A DNA stretch of 64,000 bases from Anaerosalibacter massiliensis (GTDB taxonomy: Bacteria; Bacillota; Clostridia; Tissierellales; Sporanaerobacteraceae): positions 101,655 to 165,654 of the forward strand of contig CCEZ01000008.1 in assembly GCA_000751555.1 (NCBI GenBank). Direction: 5' to 3'. Positions 60,155 to 64,000 of this stretch are shown here, one piece after another. The notes beneath the pieces are model-generated. The model was not told where the DNA came from. It saw only the letters and a program-made list of their open reading frames with translations, and did no database searches. Every line of letters starts with the position of its first letter. Within the stretch, counting starts at the first letter, position 1. The translations under genes were made by a program, and so were the position numbers.

Positions 60155-60967
60155 TTAATAAATTATAAAGTGTTCATAGCTGAGTTCTTGACGATACCTT
60201 CCTGTACATTGTCTATTCGCATAAAATTTATTAATATATTTATAATCATAGGCTCCAGCTGTATAAGTTGTATATTTACAACCTAAATACTCGGTTTTAG
60301 GATTTACTGCAACTAAAACATCATAAACTCCCTTAGCTACACCTGCCAACGATACTGTTATTCCTAAATAAGGGTGAAGTGAACCGATAATGGAAGATAG
60401 AGCAGTAATTGTAAGAGCGTTTAGAGCCTTTCCTAGGGCTATATTCTGTTTTCCTGAAGTCAAATAACGGTTATAATCAGAAGGCTTTAAATTACCATAT
60501 GGAGTAAGAGACTTCTTACCTTTCCAAATTGTTTTGGCTATATTCATATCCGTCTCATTTACTTGAGATACTTGAACTTTATAACCGTCAAGTATAATAC
60601 TGCCGTCCTTCGTAAAAGAAATTGTATTACTTTTTTTTCCATCACTAACAATAATGGTCACATTTTCATTATCATTGCTCTTTATAGTTACTTTTTCATC
60701 AATATTCTTATAATTTAAGATGTATTCATTACCTTTTTCTGTCACATTAACTTTTTTAATAATTGATGTATCTATATGACAATTATTTAATGTAGCAATT
60801 TCCGATTCGATTTGAGAAGTCTTTTCTCGTGTAACCGTCTTATTTGCCACAATAGAAGGTTCCATTGCATAAGATACCTGTGAGTTATAAGTAGTAGCTG
60901 CAAAAGATGGCATCATACTAACAAACAACAAAGTTAAAATTAAACATAAAGAAACAGCTTTTTTCAT
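60155..60967 (-). CDS. Secreted protein of unknown family
   Basis: A 270-residue protein with a clear Sec signal peptide (about 1-24: KKAVSLCLILTLLFVSMMPS then FAA). It is followed by a Ser/Thr/Asn-rich region with beta-strand-like repeats (NENVTIIVSDGKKSNTISFT), and a C-terminal domain of about 100 residues with a hydrophobic stretch ALTITALSSIIGSLHPYLGI and a Cys pair in YLGCKYTTYTAGAYDYKYIN and FYANRQCTGRYRQ. No known family is recognised. It might be a small bacteriocin-like or toxin protein, but this is speculation. It has a ribosome binding site GGAGGAG. Confidence 0.6.
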   Translation of the reverse strand: MKKAVSLCLILTLLFVSMMPSFAATTYNSQVSYAMEPSIVANKTVTREKTSQIESEIATLNNCHIDTSIIKKVNVTEKGNEYILNYKNIDEKVTIKSNDNENVTIIVSDGKKSNTISFTKDGSIILDGYKVQVSQVNETDMNIAKTIWKGKKSLTPYGNLKPSDYNRYLTSGKQNIALGKALNALTITALSSIIGSLHPYLGITVSLAGVAKGVYDVLVAVNPKTEYLGCKYTTYTAGAYDYKYINKFYANRQCTGRYRQELSYEHFIIY

Positions 60968-61007
60968 TTTTATCTCCTCCTAAAATTGAATGAATATAAA
61001 GTACTCT

Positions 61008-61032
61008 AAAGGTAAATAGGTTACCTTTTTTA
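61008..61032. terminator. Hairpin upstream of the secreted-protein gene
   Basis: AAAGGTAA and TTACCTTT pair around ATAGG, and T6 follows on the plus strand. On the plus strand it could end an upstream read-through transcript. No gene of that direction is near. Confidence 0.4.
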
Positions 61033-61131
61033 TATTTTAAATATATTGTAGCACACATATTTTGAAAATGTTGTCGAACATTATCTTAGTAGACAGATTT
61101 TAAAAATTCTTATATCTTTAGAGCCTGAGCC

Positions 61132-61206
61132 TAAAAGGAGCTATTGAATATATCCAATGGCTCCTTCTAAATTTCTTTAATTAATAAGCACTTTTCTATT
61201 TTATAC
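61132..61206 (+). repeat. 75-bp direct repeat, right copy, bounding the Cas13 island
   Basis: TAAAAGGAGCTATTGAATAT through TCTATTTTATAC matches 52224-52298. It includes a second copy of the ATPase terminator hairpin with a few changes, now far from any ATPase gene, which identifies it as a duplication. Upstream flanks of the two copies differ, fixing the left edge of homology. Confidence 0.9.
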
Positions 61207-61218
61207 AGCATAAAATAG
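61196..61218 (+). promoter_or_regulatory. Palindrome upstream of the S8 protease gene
   Basis: CTATTTTAT-ACAGC-ATAAAATAG is a perfect 9-bp inverted repeat 24 bp before the protease ATG. The left copy of the 75-bp repeat carries only its first half, so the island boundary cuts through it. It may be an operator or a site of the recombination event. Confidence 0.5.
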
Positions 61219-61241
61219 AACAAGGATGGTGATGTATTCTT

Positions 61242-62528
61242 ATGAGAAAAATAATAGATTCCAAAATTTGTCCAATTTTAAGTGCAAAACTTTCTTCTCA
61301 ATCTAGAGAGGAACTACCAGTAATTGTCCAAAGCAAAGACCATTCAAATCTTAATAATTTAATATTTAATATGTCTGGAAGAGTAAAATCTAGCCTTCCA
61401 CTTATTGGAGGAGTGGCATGTAATTTAAGTATAGAGTCTATTTATAGGCTAGCAGAAAATTTAGATATTGAATATATTAGTTTTGATTCAAAGGTTTTTG
61501 CACTCTTAGATATTGCTTCTGCTTCTGTTGAAGCTAATTTCCCACATGAAAGAGGTTATATGGGAGAAGGAGTAACTGTAGCTTTAGTAGATACAGGAAC
61601 AAGTCCTCACAATGATTTAATAATGCCTAATGAAAGAATAATAGGCTTTAAAGATTTTGTAAACAATAGAGATTATCCATATGATGATCATGGCCATGGA
61701 ACCCATATAGCAGGTATAATTGCAGGTAGTGGATATTCATCTAATGGAAAATATACTGGAATAGCTCCAAAATCAAATATTCTATCTATAAAAGCTTTAG
61801 ATGAAAATGGTAGTGGAAATACTTCTGATATTATTAAAGCTCTTTCTTGGGCAATTGAAACTAAAGATAAATATAATACAAAAATAATAAATCTTTCTTT
61901 AGGAAGCCCTGTAAATAATCCTTGTTCAAAAGATCCATTATGTAGAATTACTAAAGAGGCTATAGACAATGGACTGATAGTTGTTGTAGCAGCTGGAAAT
62001 AGTGGGCCTTCTAGCGAATCCATACTTTCACCTGGAATAAACCCAAATGTAATAACTGTTGGTGCCGTAGATGATAAAAGAACATCAGATACTAGAGATG
62101 ATACTATTGCTTCCTTTTCTAGTAGAGGTCCTACTAAAGAAGGATTTATAAAACCTGATATTGTAGCTCCCGGTGTAAATATAATGTCTCTTTCTAACCA
62201 TAAACAAAATGGTTATACATCATTAAGTGGTACATCTATGGCTACACCTGTTATATCAGGTAGCATAGCCTTACTTCTTGAAAAGGAAGGACCTTTATCT
62301 AATAAAGAAGTAAAAAGACGATTAACTGAATCTTGTATAGATTTAAAAGATAATAGGGAAAATCAAGGTGCTGGAATGATAGATTTAAATAAACTCTTTG
62401 AAATTTCTTCAGGAAATAAAAAGAATGAATCATTACCTAATAAGAAATTTTCCCCTTCAAATATAAATCACCATATAGAAAATTTCTTAATCTTATTCAT
62501 AGTATTATTTTTGTTAAAACAAGATTAA
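61242..62528 (+). CDS. Subtilisin-like S8 serine protease
   Basis: A 428-residue protease with a propeptide of about 95 residues (SREELPVIVQSKDHSNL, inhibitor-I9-like). The catalytic triad is Asp117 (ALVDTGTSPHNDL), His152 (DDHGHGTHIAG) and Ser332 (LSGTSMATPVISG); the oxyanion Asn253 is in VAAGNSGPSS. There is no classical N-terminal signal peptide, but a hydrophobic C-terminal tail (ENFLILFIVLFLLK) could anchor it to the membrane. A possible role in protein turnover at the cell surface or intracellularly is unresolved. It stands just outside the right repeat of the island. Confidence 0.93.
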   Translation: MRKIIDSKICPILSAKLSSQSREELPVIVQSKDHSNLNNLIFNMSGRVKSSLPLIGGVACNLSIESIYRLAENLDIEYISFDSKVFALLDIASASVEANFPHERGYMGEGVTVALVDTGTSPHNDLIMPNERIIGFKDFVNNRDYPYDDHGHGTHIAGIIAGSGYSSNGKYTGIAPKSNILSIKALDENGSGNTSDIIKALSWAIETKDKYNTKIINLSLGSPVNNPCSKDPLCRITKEAIDNGLIVVVAAGNSGPSSESILSPGINPNVITVGAVDDKRTSDTRDDTIASFSSRGPTKEGFIKPDIVAPGVNIMSLSNHKQNGYTSLSGTSMATPVISGSIALLLEKEGPLSNKEVKRRLTESCIDLKDNRENQGAGMIDLNKLFEISSGNKKNESLPNKKFSPSNINHHIENFLILFIVLFLLKQD

Positions 62529-62560
62529 AGAGGAAGTAAAATTACTTCCTCTTTTTTTAA
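62527..62560 (+). terminator. Terminator of the S8 protease gene
   Basis: AAAGAGGAAGTAA and TTACTTCCTCTTT form a 13-bp stem (loop AA), followed by seven or more T. It also faces the convergent peptidase gene. Confidence 0.9.
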
Positions 62561-62570
62561 ATATTATATA

Positions 62571-63857
62571 CTATTTATTTAGATAATCAGACGGATTCTG
62601 ATGAACTCCATTTTTAATCACTTCAAAATGTAAATGGGGACCTGTAGTTCTTCCTGTATTTCCTACTAAAGCTATAGTTTGACCTTTAGAAACTTTATCT
62701 CCATTATTTACATTTAACTCACTACAATGGCCATACCTAGTTATATATCCATTTCCATGATCTATTTCTACTAACTTGCCATAGTTTCCTCTATAACCAG
62801 AGTATGTAATTGTTCCGCCATCAGCTGCTTTTATAGGAGTGCCTACATTTGCAGCAATATCTATACCTTTATGCATTCTTCCCCATCTCTGTCCATATCT
62901 AGATGAAATAGAGCCTCTTGTCGGTGTAGCAAAATTTCCACTAGCAACTGTTAAAGGCCTCTTTTTTGTGCCTTTTACTATTATCTCATCTACAGGTTTT
63001 GATATAATATCTTCTTTTATTATTTTTCTATCTACCTCTATACCATTATGCTTTACAACTCTTTCTACTATTTTACTTTTTCCATTAATGCCTTTTTCTT
63101 TAACCATTGTTTTATTTTTATACATATTTTTATCATATTCTATATCTAAATTATATTCAATTTCTTTTTCATAGATAATTTCCTCTATAGTTTCAAGAGT
63201 TAGTAAAGGTTTAGATATTTTTATATTGACTTCATCACCTGGGTGGATAATTTCAAAATCTTTCCTATCATTAGCTTTAATTAAATCATCTAATGATATA
63301 TTGTATTTATTTGCTATGGTCCAATAGTTTTCTCCTGGCTCAACTACGTGAACTTTAACCTCTTCAATACCTTTTTCAATTAATGATAATATTTCTTCAC
63401 TAGTTTTAATATCAAATAAAGGTATTATCTTTTTAACTATATTAATGTCTTCTAGAAAATTTACTTCTTTATAATCAGAACTATTTTCTTTTGAATGTAA
63501 AAAATGTTCTTTACATTTTGTCAATATATCTTCTGCTTCTTCTCTTCTTTCAACTACTCCTATTTCTTTTCCATCAATTAATATTACATATCCATTTGTA
63601 ACAAAATTCATCTTAGATTTAATATTATTTTTTAGATATTTTTTTTGCGTTTTTTTGTTTTTATTAATAGGTTTTAAGCCACTTTCCCCTATTTCACAAT
63701 CTACTTTAGAGGACCAAGCTTCTGCAACATTTACTTTAAACATTGTTACAATAGCTAATATTGAAGTTAGTAACATGGTAATCGTAAATTTAATCATAAA
63801 ATCTGAAGACTTATATTGACTTAATTGTTGCCTTCTTTCATTACTTGGTTCTTCCAT
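62571..63857 (-). CDS. LysM-G5-M23 peptidoglycan hydrolase
   Basis: A 428-residue cell-wall enzyme. A cytoplasmic N-terminus precedes one membrane anchor (about 22-45). The LysM domain is near 170-213 (EPGENYWTIANKYNISLDDL). A G5-like domain follows (KEKGINGKSKIVERVVKHNG to VDEIIVKGTK), and the M23 zinc endopeptidase domain ends the protein, with metal ligands in GRMHKGIDIAANVG (HxxxD) and GPHLHFEVIKNG (HxH). This is the common SpoIIQ/NlpD-like layout of firmicutes. It probably cuts peptidoglycan cross-links. Confidence 0.93.
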   Translation of the reverse strand: MEEPSNERRQQLSQYKSSDFMIKFTITMLLTSILAIVTMFKVNVAEAWSSKVDCEIGESGLKPINKNKKTQKKYLKNNIKSKMNFVTNGYVILIDGKEIGVVERREEAEDILTKCKEHFLHSKENSSDYKEVNFLEDINIVKKIIPLFDIKTSEEILSLIEKGIEEVKVHVVEPGENYWTIANKYNISLDDLIKANDRKDFEIIHPGDEVNIKISKPLLTLETIEEIIYEKEIEYNLDIEYDKNMYKNKTMVKEKGINGKSKIVERVVKHNGIEVDRKIIKEDIISKPVDEIIVKGTKKRPLTVASGNFATPTRGSISSRYGQRWGRMHKGIDIAANVGTPIKAADGGTITYSGYRGNYGKLVEIDHGNGYITRYGHCSELNVNNGDKVSKGQTIALVGNTGRTTGPHLHFEVIKNGVHQNPSDYLNK

Positions 63858-63954
63858 AAATAATCTCCTTCCCTATTAGGTTAAACCATAATAAGCGGAC
63901 TATATATCTAACAAAAAAGTCCTCTCATTGTAGCTATTGTAAACAAAATATAAA

Positions 63955-63987
63955 AAAATATTCTTTTTAGAAGAATATTTTTTTATA
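63955..63987 (-). terminator. Hairpin at the window end
   Basis: AATATTCTT and AAGAATATT pair across TTTAG-type sequence with A/T flanks. It is probably the terminator of a minus-strand gene beyond the window, or of one reading in. Confidence 0.6.
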
Positions 63988-64000
63988 AAAATAAAAAAAC

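Noticed and set aside
1..64000. tRNA or rRNA genes
   Set aside because: I found no cloverleaf with TTCRANYC arm or rRNA-like sequence on either strand by eye; the only tRNA-related element is the T-box leader.

Overview
The window is low-GC, Gram-positive, clostridia-like DNA. Features pointing to an anaerobic firmicute, probably of the Tissierellia type, are a histidine T-box, a yybP-ykoY riboswitch, a Bce module, rubrerythrin and the murA/walJ/htrA/rlmH neighbourhood. Type VI-C effectors are known from Fusobacterium and Anaerosalibacter, which fits, but the species is inferred and not shown.

Layout. 1-5.2 kb: the end of an AraC regulator, then an ABC exporter (ATPase plus two ABC-2 permeases) divergent from a NarL-type two-component system, resembling LnrLMN/LnrJK. 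5.3-7.9 kb: an amino-acid ABC importer behind a T-box whose specifier (CAC) and acceptor-pairing bases (UGGG) both fit tRNA-His. 8-12.2 kb: a SagB-like nitroreductase, a LysR regulator, a cofE-like gene with an internal stop, and a HepT/MntA toxin-antitoxin pair bracketed by a 56-bp copy of the cofE-like gene's tail. 12.2-21.1 kb: a complete yhfSTUVWXYZ-type catabolic cluster with an extra amidase and three copies of a 22-bp operator-like motif. 21.7-27.4 kb: flavodoxin, YbjQ and a BceABSR module.

27.5-39.4 kb is an accessory zone read only from the minus strand: acetyltransferases, NUDIX, methyltransferase, small TA-like pairs and many broken genes. It lies directly downstream of rlmH. Copies of the last 21 bases of rlmH recur at about 37.0, 35.3 and 34.5 kb inside a larger dispersed intergenic repeat. 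This resembles the attachment-site layout of staphylococcal SCC elements, although no ccr recombinase gene is visible.

39.4-49.2 kb is housekeeping: rlmH, rubrerythrin, a PQQ-dehydrogenase-like gene with an internal TGA, surE, rtcB, a CxxH/CxxC protein, htrA, walJ, murA and a membrane-anchored metallopeptidase. 49.3-52.2 kb: a manganese-type riboswitch ahead of a calcium/manganese P-type ATPase.

52.2-61.2 kb is an island bracketed by a 75-bp imperfect direct repeat of the ATPase terminator region. It holds an internally deleted IS66 element, a CRISPR array (four identical 30-bp repeats, three 37-bp spacers), a 1111-residue Cas13 with two RxxxxH HEPN motifs (R306/H311 and R804/H809), a frameshifted plasmid/ICE-type RepA, a Fic protein lacking the catalytic His, and two uncharacterised membrane or secreted proteins. 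There is no cas1 or cas2. The Cas13 system is the main find: HEPN-2 lies about 300 residues before the C-terminus, which favours subtype VI-C. The window closes with a subtilisin-like protease and a LysM/G5/M23 peptidase.
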